Shown: positions 1-8,582, numbered from the stretch's first letter. The stretch: 64,000 nucleotides of DNA from Pseudomonas sp. Irchel 3A7 (GCF_900187565.1 NZ_FYED01000022.1:1-64000); one strand, 5' to 3'. Numbers and translations are program-made. Notes: generated by a model from the letters alone, not told the origin.

Positions 1-1948
1 CATTGGTCGCTTCGATCAGCCGGCCACGGGCGTCGTAGCGGTAGCTGACCAGCGTCTGTTGCGTCACCCAGGCCGCTGGCTGGTCGTCGCCGAGGTCAAA
101 GCGCTGGTAGTCGATGGCGATCAAATGGCGGCGGTCGTAGCGCAACAGCAAGCAGCGCCCGGCGCCGTTGTCCAGGCGCTGGATGCGCTCGGCCAGATCG
201 CGCTGCACGCTCAAGCGGTTGCCGTAGGCGTCGCTGATGGCGCTCAAGCGGCCGTCGTGAAAGTGATAAAAACGCGGCGACTCGCCGGCCAGCGCCAGGA
301 TCAGCTCTTCAGGATCGTCCCCCCGGTAGATCGCCGCCCGCGACAGGCTGTTGTGGATCGCCGGGCGCGCCAGGCTCGGCAGCGGGAACGGCGTGCGGCG
401 GTTTTCCGCGTCGATCCACAGCACCGTGTCGCCGTCGATCTCCAGGCGCTGGCTCAGCGAATGGCTCCAGCCGAAACCGAGGCCGCTGTCGAGCTCCACG
501 GCGCTGGTGCGATAGAGGCGGGTGAACTCAAAGGGCAAGATACCGTCGAGGGTGCCGTCGCTGAGGGTCAGCAGTTCCTCGCCGCTGACCAGCGACAGCG
601 GGCAACCGTGGGTGGCGGTGTGGGCGGCGGTATCGGCGCTGTCGCCGTTTGGGTTTTTCGCCTGAATCGGCGCGTCGTCGTGAGGTTCCTGCCGGCTCAA
701 ACGAGTCGTGGCAGCAGACTTGTTACGGGCAATGGCGACTGGATTATTGATCAAAAGATCGGTCGATCCCGCCGTGCTGATCTGCAATGGAATGGCGGGT
801 GCAGGCTTTAACGGTGCCTTCCGGGCATTCACCGACAATGGCTTGAGCACGCCCGCGTGAGCGCTCAGATCGGAGCGACTCGTCAGCTCCGCCAGCCGCA
901 AACCCGCCGCGGCCAGCCAGCGTCGGGCGCGCTCGGACTTCATTTTGCTGAGTACTTTGGCGCTGATGCCGAGCTTCAAGCCGGCTGGACCGGTCAAGCA
1001 CACCAGCAGGAAACTGATCAGCAACTCCGTACGAACTTCCGCCACGACTTCGGCGATGTACTGCGGCGGCAACATCTTCAACCAACTGGTGAAGGCGGCC
1101 AGATGGATGAACATCAAGGGCTCGTCGCTCAGCACCAGCAACAGATTGGCGATGGACTCGGACGAAGCCGCCAGCAGCGCCTCAAGTTCCGCCTCGGTCA
1201 GGTATTCAAGGAGTTTTGCGCTGTTTGCCTGCAGGTCGGCGATCAGGGCGTAAAGCTGCTTCACGTCGTCCCACAAACCGTGCAACGCGTGCTCGACACC
1301 CCGCCAATCGGCGTGTCGCAGCAGGCCGTAGCGTTCAATGAAGTCAGCCTCGGAAAACCCGTCCCACAGCGGTTGAAACTCGCTCGCCCACTCCTCGCGC
1401 AGCCAGCCTTCCAGCTCACTGACGACGCCTGCGTAAGAGGCATACAGGGCCTTGACGTGATCGGTGGTGACGTTGGGAAAAAAGGTGATGCGATAACGAT
1501 TGCCACGCCAGCAATCGGAGATTTCGAGGATGCCGCTGGGGCCGATGGTTTCGTGTATCGGTGCGCCAAACACTGGCCCGTCCGGCCCTTCGGAAATCAG
1601 CGGTTCGAGCACGACGGGTGTATTGCCGATGGGTATGAAGCGTGCGGCTTCAAACAGATGCACCAGGGTCAGCGGTCCACTGGCGGGGCACTGGGCGACG
1701 GTGGAACTGACGGGCGCGCTGGAATGCTTTGGTGCGCTGAGGCGAACGTCGTTGCCGACCTTGAACACCTGCTCGACATCCAGTGCGCCGCCGGTCCAGA
1801 AGCTCTCCGCCCAGGCTTCGTAGTTGTTGAGACAGAGGCGAAAATCACCGAGCAGCGCTTCGACGTCCGGCTGCTCCGGGTTCATCGCGGCGACCACCAG
1901 CAAGCCGATGGTGTTGTTCAGGGCCAGCAGCTTGTCAGGATCGAACAT
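1..1948 (-). CDS. Rhs/YD-repeat protein, 5' part only (runs off the left edge)
   Basis: The minus frame is open from ATG 1948 to base 1, giving 649 codons with no stop, so the C-terminal part lies outside. Residues 1 to about 440 match no domain I can name; they are largely helical, with a hydrophobic stretch near 308-325 (ISFLLVCLTGPAGL). From about 447 the text reads like the DUF6531 domain that opens Rhs cores (HGCPLSLVSGEELL, FTRLYRTSA, GFGWSHS). The first YD repeat, YRYDARGRLIEAT, is at the window edge. Rhs proteins form a shell around a C-terminal toxin, often a type VI secretion effector. No PAAR motif, VgrG or adaptor gene is visible here. The frame is open back to a TAA near 2047 without another good start. 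Family call is firm; toxin activity is inference. Confidence 0.85.
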   Translation of the reverse strand, partial: MFDPDKLLALNNTIGLLVVAAMNPEQPDVEALLGDFRLCLNNYEAWAESFWTGGALDVEQVFKVGNDVRLSAPKHSSAPVSSTVAQCPASGPLTLVHLFEAARFIPIGNTPVVLEPLISEGPDGPVFGAPIHETIGPSGILEISDCWRGNRYRITFFPNVTTDHVKALYASYAGVVSELEGWLREEWASEFQPLWDGFSEADFIERYGLLRHADWRGVEHALHGLWDDVKQLYALIADLQANSAKLLEYLTEAELEALLAASSESIANLLLVLSDEPLMFIHLAAFTSWLKMLPPQYIAEVVAEVRTELLISFLLVCLTGPAGLKLGISAKVLSKMKSERARRWLAAAGLRLAELTSRSDLSAHAGVLKPLSVNARKAPLKPAPAIPLQISTAGSTDLLINNPVAIARNKSAATTRLSRQEPHDDAPIQAKNPNGDSADTAAHTATHGCPLSLVSGEELLTLSDGTLDGILPFEFTRLYRTSAVELDSGLGFGWSHSLSQRLEIDGDTVLWIDAENRRTPFPLPSLARPAIHNSLSRAAIYRGDDPEELILALAGESPRFYHFHDGRLSAISDAYGNRLSVQRDLAERIQRLDNGAGRCLLLRYDRRHLIAIDYQRFDLGDDQPAAWVTQQTLVSYRYDARGRLIEATN

Positions 1949-2193
1949 GCGCAGTGTTTCGCTCGAATGAAGGAGCGCGAAACTCTGCGGCGGATCAATC
2001 AGGAAAGAAGTCGGGAAAGGAGGTGTTTCGTGTAGGGCGATTCGTTAAATCATCGGTACCGCATCGAGAGCGCTCGGATTTTGCCCGTTGCTCTATGCCA
2101 ACCGCGCTCGCTATGCTGCTGAACCCTTTAATCAGTCACTGAGCCGGCCGCACCCGAGCCGCCTGGGATGTCATTGAAAACGGATCAGATGCG

Positions 2194-2889
2194 ATGAATG
2201 CAGCGCTCAATGAGTTTGGCCCGATTAAGGCCGTGATTTTCGATATGGACGGCTTGCTGCTGGACACCGAGGGCATTTACACCGAGGTCACGTCCATCAT
2301 TGCGGGTCGTTACGGGCGGACATTCGACTGGAGCATCAAGCAGAACATCATCGGTCGTGGCGCCGGGGACCTGGCGCGTTACGTGGTCGAGGCGCTTGAT
2401 CTGCCGATCAGCGCCGAAGAGTTTCTGGTGATCCGCGAACCGTTGATGCGCGAGCGTTTTGCTACCGCACAGGCGATGCCTGGCGCACAGGAGCTGGTGC
2501 GGCATCTGAAGGCCAACAACATTCCCATCGCGGTGGGTACCAGTTCTTCGAGCCAGTCGTTTGGTCAGAAAACCACCTTGCATCGGGACTGGTTCGCGCT
2601 GTTCGACACCATCGTCACCGCGGATGACCCGGAAGTCGGCGCGGCCAAACCGGCACCGGATATCTTCCTGACGGCGGCGCGACGCCTGGGTGTCGCGCCA
2701 CAGGATTGCCTGGTGTTCGAAGATTCGCCGTTTGGTGTCACGGCGGCGAAGGCGGCGGGGATGACGGCGATTGCCATTCCGGATGCAGCAATGGCTGATG
2801 AAAAGTACGCGCACGCCGATGGGATTCTTCGTACGCTCAAGGCGTTCAGGCCGAGTGCCTGTGGTCTTCCGGCGCTCGATTGGACCTGA
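2194..2889 (+). CDS. HAD-superfamily phosphatase (beta-phosphoglucomutase/phosphoglycolate phosphatase-like)
   Basis: 231 aa, the usual length for a subfamily IA HAD hydrolase. All four motifs are present: nucleophile and acid D17 and D19 in FDMDG, T116 in GTSSS (motif II), K152 in AAKPAPD (motif III), and E176-D177 in FEDSPFG (motif IV, Mg binding). A helical cap domain lies between motifs I and II. It is cytosolic and probably dephosphorylates a small sugar phosphate or similar metabolite; the substrate cannot be read from sequence. It is divergent from the Rhs gene and followed by a REP pair, so it is probably a single-gene transcript. The ribosome-binding site before ATG 2194 is weak. Confidence 0.88.
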   Translation: MNAALNEFGPIKAVIFDMDGLLLDTEGIYTEVTSIIAGRYGRTFDWSIKQNIIGRGAGDLARYVVEALDLPISAEEFLVIREPLMRERFATAQAMPGAQELVRHLKANNIPIAVGTSSSSQSFGQKTTLHRDWFALFDTIVTADDPEVGAAKPAPDIFLTAARRLGVAPQDCLVFEDSPFGVTAAKAAGMTAIAIPDAAMADEKYAHADGILRTLKAFRPSACGLPALDWT

Positions 2890-2901
2890 CGCAAATCCAA
2901 T

Positions 2902-2991
2902 TGTGGGAGCGAGCCTGCTCGCGAATAGGGAGTATCAGTCGACATTGATGTTGGCTGACACACCGCTTTCGCGAGCAGGCTCGCTCCCACA
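2902..2991. repeat. REP pair, GTGGGAGCGAGCC family
   Basis: Two inverted copies of TGTGGGAGCGAGCCTGCTCG flank a spacer of about 45 bp. Each arm also has its own internal GCGAGC/GCTCGC stem. It lies between the convergent HAD and SDR genes. Confidence 0.9.
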
Positions 2992-3015
2992 GGGGGTGTG
3001 GTTGGCTGACCTTTA

Positions 3016-3762
3016 TCAGGCGCCAAAACCACCATCGATAGTCAGGCTCGCACCGGTGATGTAACCAGCCTCGGGACTGACGAGGTAGGCAACGAAACTG
3101 GCGATTTCTTCAACTTTGCCGTAACGCCCGACGGCCATCAGGGGGATCAGACTGTCAGCGAAATCACCTTCGGCCGGGTTCATGTCGGTATCGACCGGAC
3201 CGGGTTGCACGTTGTTGATGGTGATGCCTTTCGGGCCGAGGTCGCGGGCCAGGCCCTTGGTCAGGCCGACCAGCGCCGACTTGCTCATGGCGTAGGGGCC
3301 GCCACCGGCGAAGGGCATGCGGTCGGCGTTGGTGCTGCCGATGTTGATGATTCGACCACCCTCGGTCATATGGCGGGCGGCGGCCTGGGTGGCGATGAAT
3401 ACGCTGCGGACGTTGATGGCCAGGGTCTGGTCGAAATCTTCGAGTTTGAAATCTTCCAGTGGGGCGACGGCCAGCACGCCGGCGTTGTTGACCAGGATGT
3501 CCAGTCGACCGAAGGTTTCCACCGTCGCGTTCACGGCGTTGCGGATGGCTTCGGCGTCGGCGCTGTCCGCCTTGATGGCCAAGGCTTTGCCGCCGTCGGC
3601 GATGATGCTGTTCTGCAGTGCTTCGGCCTTGGCCGTGGAGCTGACGTAGGTAAAGGCAACAGTCGCGCCTTCAGCGGCCAGACGTTTGACGATGGCAGCA
3701 CCGATGCCGCGGGAGCCGCCTTGAATCAATGCCACTTTGCCGCTGAGGTTCTGAGTAGTCAT
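3016..3762 (-). CDS. SDR-family NAD(P)-dependent oxidoreductase
   Basis: 248 aa classical short-chain dehydrogenase. Visible motifs are the nucleotide-binding GGSRGIG at 15-21, NNAG at 92-95, and the catalytic S143, Y157 and K161 in YAMSK. The end of the protein has the TGASLTIDGG signature of the FabG-like subgroup. The start is ATG 3762 because GGAG sits six bases upstream; an in-frame ATG at 3774 would lie upstream of that site. The gene is divergent from a LysR regulator 125 bp away, the usual layout when the regulator controls its neighbour. The substrate is unknown. A true FabG is unlikely because no fatty-acid genes are nearby. Confidence 0.9.
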   Translation of the reverse strand: MTTQNLSGKVALIQGGSRGIGAAIVKRLAAEGATVAFTYVSSTAKAEALQNSIIADGGKALAIKADSADAEAIRNAVNATVETFGRLDILVNNAGVLAVAPLEDFKLEDFDQTLAINVRSVFIATQAAARHMTEGGRIINIGSTNADRMPFAGGGPYAMSKSALVGLTKGLARDLGPKGITINNVQPGPVDTDMNPAEGDFADSLIPLMAVGRYGKVEEIASFVAYLVSPEAGYITGASLTIDGGFGA

Positions 3763-3831
3763 ATCGATCTCCAAAGTCCCGAGGCAGGATGTCCCGGTTG
3801 ATGGAGCCTAGTATCGATATCCGATTGCACG

Positions 3832-3866
3832 CTGTGTAGACGGTAATTGCGATAGTCTGTGTAAAC
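3832..3866. promoter_or_regulatory. Direct repeat in the SDR/LysR divergent promoter
   Basis: CTGTGTAGAC (3832-3841) and CTGTGTAAAC (3857-3866) are near-identical and 25 bp apart, start to start, just upstream of the LysR gene. They are candidate regulator-binding sites; this is inferred from position only. Confidence 0.4.
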
Positions 3867-3887
3867 CAGAAGTTTATAGTGGCGCCT

Positions 3888-4811
3888 ATGGAAACCTTCA
3901 GCAGTATCGAATGCTTTGTTCGCAGCGCCGAGGTCGGCAGCTTCGCCGAAGCCGCCCGGCGCTTGAGCCTGACCCCGGCGGCGGTGGGCAAAAGCGTAGC
4001 CAAGCTTGAGGCGCGACTGGGGGTGCGGCTATTCCAGCGCAGCACCCGCAGCCTGACGTTGACGGAGGCCGGCCAGGTGTTTCTCGGCGAAGTCAGTGCC
4101 AGTTTGCACACGATCCAGAATGCCGTGGCCAACCTTGCCAGCGCCGAGGGGCGTCCGGCGGGGACGTTGAAAGTCAGCATGGGCACGGTGTTCGGTCGCT
4201 TGTACATCGTGCCGCTGCTCGGGGAGTTTTTGCAGCGCTTTCCGGCAATCAACCCGGACTGGCATTTCGATAATCGCCAGGTTGACCTGATCGGCCAGGG
4301 CTTCGACGCCGCCATTGGTGGCGGGTTCGAACTGCCCCAAGGCGTGGTAGCGCGCAAACTGACGCCGGCCCATCGTGTGTTGGTGGCTTCGGCCGACTAT
4401 CTTGCGGCGCGTGAGGCGATCAATGAACCGGACGATCTCAAGCAGCACGAAGGCATCCTGATTCGCTCACCGCAGACGGGCCGCGTGCGTTCCTGGCAGT
4501 TGACCAGCCGCAGTCAGCAGCACAGCCCCTTGATCCTGAAAGCGCGGATGACCATGAGCGATTCGGAAGCAGCCTGCGCCACGGCGACCCAGGGCCTGGG
4601 CATTGCGCTGGTCAGCATGCCGTTCGCCGTGGGTTATCTGCAGGCGGGGACATTGCAGCGGGTGCTGCCGGACTGGTATGTCGATGACGGCAATATCTCG
4701 ATCTATTACGCCGAGCACAAACTGCTGCCGGGCAAGACCCGGGCGTTTGTCGACTTCATTATTGAGCAGTTTGCAGAGCAGGGGTTGGCTCAGAGGTTTA
4801 GTGCCATCTGA
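3888..4811 (+). CDS. LysR-family transcriptional regulator
   Basis: 307 aa from ATG 3888; a GTG at 3879 in the same frame is an alternative. The N-terminal 60 residues form the winged HTH (ECFVRSAEVGSFAEAARRLS, then VGKSVAKLEARLGVRLFQRS). The rest is the periplasmic-binding-protein-like effector domain. The wording of the effector domain (FPAINPDWHFDNRQVDLIG and FDAAIGG) is like the large AphB/CrgA-type group. It probably controls the divergent SDR gene and itself through the 125-bp intergenic region. The inducer is not deducible. Confidence 0.9.
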   Translation: METFSSIECFVRSAEVGSFAEAARRLSLTPAAVGKSVAKLEARLGVRLFQRSTRSLTLTEAGQVFLGEVSASLHTIQNAVANLASAEGRPAGTLKVSMGTVFGRLYIVPLLGEFLQRFPAINPDWHFDNRQVDLIGQGFDAAIGGGFELPQGVVARKLTPAHRVLVASADYLAAREAINEPDDLKQHEGILIRSPQTGRVRSWQLTSRSQQHSPLILKARMTMSDSEAACATATQGLGIALVSMPFAVGYLQAGTLQRVLPDWYVDDGNISIYYAEHKLLPGKTRAFVDFIIEQFAEQGLAQRFSAI

Positions 4812-4839
4812 ACACGTCTTTGAATCGAGGTGCTCCCAT

Positions 4840-4926
4840 CGCGGGCAAGCCACGCTCCCACAGGGTCAGCGTCGTTCACCGCATCGTGGTACGACGCAAA
4901 TCCTGTGGGAGCGAGCCTGCTCGCGA
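4840..4926. repeat. REP pair, mixed arms
   Basis: The left arm (4840-4862) is a GCGGGCAAGCCACGCTCCCA variant. The right arm (4904-4926) is the standard TGTGGGAGCGAGCCTGCTCG. It lies between convergent LysR and racemase-like genes. Confidence 0.8.
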
Positions 4927-4941
4927 AGGGGACGACTCGGT

Positions 4942-5670
4942 TTATCGGGCAAACCGCCCCGGCCAGCCAATGATGTTCTTCGGCCGCGGCGTCGCATACG
5001 TCCGCACCTTGGAAGTGGATAACCCCAACCGCACCAGCGATTCGGCAATGGTCACCGCCGCCGTCACGCCATCCACCACCGGCACGCCGGTGCGCCGGCG
5101 GATCTGCTCATCCAGCCCGGCCATGCCGCCGCAACCCAGGCAAATCACTTCGGCCTTGTCCTGGGTCACCGCCAGTTCGGCCTGATGCACGATGGCCTCC
5201 AGCGCGCGTTGCGGTTCGTGCTCCAGTTCCAGTACTGCCAACCCGCTGGCCCGCACTGACGCGCAACGATCCCAAAGCCCGGAGAGTTTCAGGCGATCTT
5301 CGATCAGCGGCACGGTGCGATCCAGGGTGGTGACCACCGAATAGGCGTGGCCGAGAAACATCGCGGTACTCGCCGCCGCGTCGGTGATGTCCACCACCGG
5401 CACGTTGAGCAGTTCCTGCAGACCTTCGCGGCCGTGTTCGCCGTAACCGGCCTGGATCACCGCATCGAAGGGCTGGTCGTAGGACATCACTCGGTCCATG
5501 ACGGCAATGGCGGCCAGGTAGCTTTCGAAGTTGCCTTCGACGGAGTCGGCACCGAAGTGCGGCGTCAGGCCGACGATTTCCGTGCCGGGGGAAGCAACGG
5601 CCTGCGCCGAGCGGGCGATGGCCTGGGTGATGGATTCGGTGGTGTTGACGTTAACCACGAGAATTCGCAT
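4942..5670 (-). CDS. Asp/Glu/hydantoin racemase-family enzyme with a single active-site Cys
   Basis: 242 aa, normal for the hydantoin/allantoin racemase family (MRILVVNVNTTES at the start; the second Cys motif LGCGGMAG carries C180). Two-base racemases of this family use two cysteines. Here the first site reads QAGYGEHG, with Gly at about residue 75 where ACFGDPG-like sequences carry Cys. That Gly/Cys pairing resembles arylmalonate decarboxylase, so simple racemisation is doubtful. It is 57 bp downstream of the NCS1 permease and surely co-transcribed, suggesting it acts on an imported hydantoin, allantoin or related ring compound. Start ATG 5670 has AAGGA six bases upstream. Family call is firm, reaction uncertain. 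Confidence 0.8.
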   Translation of the reverse strand: MRILVVNVNTTESITQAIARSAQAVASPGTEIVGLTPHFGADSVEGNFESYLAAIAVMDRVMSYDQPFDAVIQAGYGEHGREGLQELLNVPVVDITDAAASTAMFLGHAYSVVTTLDRTVPLIEDRLKLSGLWDRCASVRASGLAVLELEHEPQRALEAIVHQAELAVTQDKAEVICLGCGGMAGLDEQIRRRTGVPVVDGVTAAVTIAESLVRLGLSTSKVRTYATPRPKNIIGWPGRFAR

Positions 5671-5727
5671 GGGAAGTCCTTATAGCGGGGTGGTTCTGCG
5701 GCCCGACGCTGCCGGGCCGCGTCGGGA

Positions 5728-7269
5728 TTAGTGGCTGACGTTGTCGACGGCGATGGATTCACCACTGACGTCGGCGTAGTCAGGTTGGCGTTTGGCGATG
5801 ATCAGATAGAGCATTCCGGCAATCCCGGCACCGATCAGCCAGGAAAACGGCGACACGCTGTGGAAACCAGGTACCAGCGCCAGGATGATGGCGATCAAGG
5901 CGGCGGGAATGAACGCCGCCACGGCGCGCAAATTGACGCCGCGGCTGTAGTAATAAGCCCCGTTCGGGTCTTCGCTGTACAACTGCGGCACGTTGATCCG
6001 ACCTTTTCTTACAAGCCAGTAGTCGACCATGATCACGCCATACAACGGGCCGAGCAGGGCGCCGAGACCGGAGAGGAAGTACACGATCACCAGCGGGCTG
6101 TTGTAGAGGTTCCACGGCAGGATCAGTACGGCAATGGCTGCGCTGATCAGGCCGGCGCGGCGGAACGTCAGGTACTTGGGCGCCAGGTTGCTCAGCACGA
6201 AGGCCGGGGCGACGAAGTTGGCCATGATGTTGACCGCCACGGTGACGATCAGGAATGCCAGGCAACCGAGGACCAGGAAGAAGGTGTTGGGGATCGAGGC
6301 GATGATTTCGGTAGGACTTTCAATAATGTGGCCATTGATCTGAAATTGCGCACCGCAGAGCAGGACGGTAATGGCTGCAAACACCAGAATGTTCACCGGC
6401 AGGCCCCAGAAATTTCCGATCTTGATGGTCTTGCGGCACGGCGAAGAGCGGGCGAAGTCGCAGAAATTGAGGATCAGGGTGCCGTAGATCGCCAGCCACA
6501 GTGCGCCGCCGGCAAAGATATTGCGCCACATCTCAGCGCCGGTCAGCGGTTCGCGGATCGACCAGGCGATGGTCGCGTTGGCCTGGAAGTACATCCACCC
6601 GGCGAGGGCGGCGACGGTCAGCAGAATCACCGGTCCGGCAAACGCCTCGTAACGCCGCACCATTTCCATGCCATAGGCGAGGATCGCCAGTTGCACGAAC
6701 CAGATCGCGACGAAACACACCCAGCCCAGGGTCGACAAACCGAGGATCGAGTCATGGTCATAGTCGGCGAATCCGGGATGAATGGCGGTCAGCAAGACAC
6801 GAAACACCACCGAGGCCAGGTACGTCTGAATGCCGAACCAGGCGATGGCGATAACGGCGCGGATCAATGCAGGAATTTGTGCACCGTGGATGCCGAAACT
6901 GATCCGGCTGATGACCGGAAACGGCACACCGGTCTTTTGTCCCATGTACCCGGACAGATTCATGAAGCAATACACCAGCGCCGCGCCGATCCCCAGCGAC
7001 AGCAGAATCTGCCAGCCGCCCAGGCCCAGGGCATACAGGCCGATGGCGAACGAGTAATTGGCAATGTTGTGAACGTCGTTGGTCCACAGGGCGAAGATGC
7101 TGTATTTGCCCCAGCGTCGACCTTCAGCCTTGGTCGGTGCCAGGTCGTTGTTATGCAGACGGGGGCTGAGTGCCACGGGGCATTGCAGGGTGTGATCACC
7201 GGTGGTTTGAGTGGAAGGGGAGGAGGGCAGATCCAGCGCAATATTGTTGTTGGAGAGGCTTGTACGCAT
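5728..7269 (-). CDS. NCS1-family nucleobase/hydantoin:cation symporter
   Basis: 513 aa inner-membrane permease with about 12 hydrophobic helices. After a 50-residue cytosolic tail comes the family's start, including GRRWGKYSIFALWTNDVHN. NSPLVIVYFLSGLGALLGPL and the VDYWLVRKGRI stretch at the cytoplasmic end are also typical of NCS1 (Mhp1/PucI/allantoin permease) proteins. It would import a purine, allantoin or hydantoin with H+ or Na+. It is first in a two-gene unit with the racemase-like gene. AGGAG lies about ten bases before ATG 7269. Two palindromes upstream (7436-7445 and 7696-7707) suggest control by a GntR-type regulator. Confidence 0.9.
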   Translation of the reverse strand: MRTSLSNNNIALDLPSSPSTQTTGDHTLQCPVALSPRLHNNDLAPTKAEGRRWGKYSIFALWTNDVHNIANYSFAIGLYALGLGGWQILLSLGIGAALVYCFMNLSGYMGQKTGVPFPVISRISFGIHGAQIPALIRAVIAIAWFGIQTYLASVVFRVLLTAIHPGFADYDHDSILGLSTLGWVCFVAIWFVQLAILAYGMEMVRRYEAFAGPVILLTVAALAGWMYFQANATIAWSIREPLTGAEMWRNIFAGGALWLAIYGTLILNFCDFARSSPCRKTIKIGNFWGLPVNILVFAAITVLLCGAQFQINGHIIESPTEIIASIPNTFFLVLGCLAFLIVTVAVNIMANFVAPAFVLSNLAPKYLTFRRAGLISAAIAVLILPWNLYNSPLVIVYFLSGLGALLGPLYGVIMVDYWLVRKGRINVPQLYSEDPNGAYYYSRGVNLRAVAAFIPAALIAIILALVPGFHSVSPFSWLIGAGIAGMLYLIIAKRQPDYADVSGESIAVDNVSH

Positions 7270-7435
7270 TCCGGCAGGCTCCTGATGCTCGACCCGCGAT
7301 GACTGTGCATGAGCGTTGGCTCGACAAATCTTCGTCGCGGGTGGCGAATATCATTGGTTACGGGGCATCTGCAGCCTGTACGGGATAGGGCGCTTCAGGC
7401 TTGCGGATCTAAAGTGTTTTTATGTTTTGAGGTGA

Positions 7436-7445
7436 TTGTATACAA
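7436..7445. promoter_or_regulatory. TTGTATACAA palindrome, candidate GntR operator
   Basis: Perfect 10-bp palindrome 167 bp upstream of the NCS1 start. TTGT-N2-ACAA is a common GntR/FCD operator shape. It also occurs before the GntR gene at 49402. Confidence 0.5.
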
Positions 7446-7695
7446 AACATGTATGCACTTAAGCCAGATCTGTGCCAGTCCTGAATCTATGAATGTCGTT
7501 GCTCATTTCGTTTTGTTATCAACGGGCGCTAAAGCGCTGAAAAACGGGCGATATAAGCTGACCGATTGCGCAGGTATTTATTTTTGCGGGTGGATTTTCA
7601 GGCGCGCGAAGCAACGCAAGTCAGGCGAGGAAATGTAACTTTTGGGTGCGCAGAAACAAAAAGTGCACACATAAATGGCACTGATGGTGACATTC

Positions 7696-7707
7696 ATGTG
7701 TACACAT
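7696..7707. promoter_or_regulatory. ATGTGTACACAT palindrome
   Basis: Perfect 12-bp palindrome in the same AT-rich region. Its GTGTACAC core resembles the GTGTACAA operator candidate at 49298. A second binding site is possible; position is the only support. Confidence 0.4.
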
Positions 7708-7730
7708 TTATTGGGCAGAAAAATCAAACG

Positions 7731-7818
7731 GTGGGAGCGAGCCTGCTCGCGAAGGCGTTATGTCAGGCGACACCAATGTTGGATGTACCGCCCCCTTCGC
7801 GAGCAGGCTCGCTCCCAC
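7731..7818. repeat. REP pair, GTGGGAGCGAGCC family
   Basis: Inverted GTGGGAGCGAGCCTGCTCGC arms with a spacer of about 48 bp, 24 bp after the cysH stop. Confidence 0.9.
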
Positions 7819-7841
7819 ATTGGATATCACTAGGTTCCGGA

Positions 7842-8582
7842 TCAGTCCTTGGACTTGCTGATGATATTCCCTGCATGCAGTCCGCATTCTTTCTGCGTCG
7901 CTTCTTCCCACCACCAACGCCCTTCACGCTCGTGCTGGTTCGGCAATACCGGGCGGGTGCAGGGTTCGCAACCGATACTGATGAAACCGCGCTCATGCAG
8001 GCTGTTGTACGGCAGCTCCAGCATGCGGATGTAACCCCAGATCTCTTCGCTGGTCATTTGCGCCAGGGGGTTGAATTTGTACAGGGTGCGCTCCGGGGTG
8101 GAGAACGCGGTGTCGATTTCCATCACCGCGACAGCGCTGCGGGTGCCGGGGCTCTGGTCACGGCGTTGGCCGGTGGCCCAGGCTTTCACGCCGGACAGCT
8201 TGCGGCGCAGCGGCTCGATCTTGCGGATGCCGCAGCATTCGCCATGGCCGTCCTTATAGAAACTGAACAGGCCCTTTTCCTTCACGAACGGTTCGAGCTT
8301 GGTGTAGTCCGGCGATACCAGTTCGATGTCGATCTTGTAGTGCTCGCGCACCTGATCGATGAAGCGGTAGGTCTCAGGGTGCAGGCGACCGGTGTCGAGG
8401 CTGAACACTTTGACGTTCTTGTTCAGCTTCCAGGCCATGTCCACCAGCACCACGTCTTCGGCGCCGCTGAAAGATATCCACAGGTCATCGCCGAACTCGG
8501 CGAACGCGAGTTTAAGGATGTCCTGGGCGGATTTGTTGGCATAGGTCGTGGCGAGTTCCACGACGTCGAACGTTGGGCTCAT
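7842..8582 (-). CDS. cysH: APS/PAPS reductase (assimilatory sulfate reduction)
   Basis: 246 aa. It reduces adenylyl sulfate to sulfite and AMP with thioredoxin in the cytosol. The PP-loop SFSGAEDVVL is at 37-46. Two cysteine pairs, C116-C117 (GECCGIRK) and C205/C208 (GCEPCTRP), are the four ligands of the [4Fe-4S] cluster that marks the APS-reducing bacterial type; E. coli CysH lacks them. The catalytic Cys is C233 in the C-terminal KECGLH. AGGAAG lies about eight bases before ATG 8582. The gene is divergent from thrH, as in P. aeruginosa. Confidence 0.96.
   Translation of the reverse strand: MSPTFDVVELATTYANKSAQDILKLAFAEFGDDLWISFSGAEDVVLVDMAWKLNKNVKVFSLDTGRLHPETYRFIDQVREHYKIDIELVSPDYTKLEPFVKEKGLFSFYKDGHGECCGIRKIEPLRRKLSGVKAWATGQRRDQSPGTRSAVAVMEIDTAFSTPERTLYKFNPLAQMTSEEIWGYIRMLELPYNSLHERGFISIGCEPCTRPVLPNQHEREGRWWWEEATQKECGLHAGNIISKSKD

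Larger units (their letters stand above)
7270..7841. other. 572-bp intergenic region upstream of the NCS1 permease
   Basis: It holds no convincing gene. Short open frames here lack a ribosome-binding site and have AT-rich, non-Pseudomonas codon use. From about 7400 to 7720 the DNA is clearly more AT-rich than its surroundings and contains the palindromes at 7436 and 7696. The right end is a REP pair that probably ends cysH transcription. Confidence 0.6.

Noticed and set aside
857..2035. Plus-strand frame of 392 codons over the Rhs gene
   Set aside because: The minus strand reads a continuous Rhs/DUF6531 protein; the plus frame is a shadow.
7309..7638. 109-codon frame in the NCS1 upstream region
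   Set aside because: There is no ribosome-binding site, it overlaps the candidate operator, and codon use is atypical.
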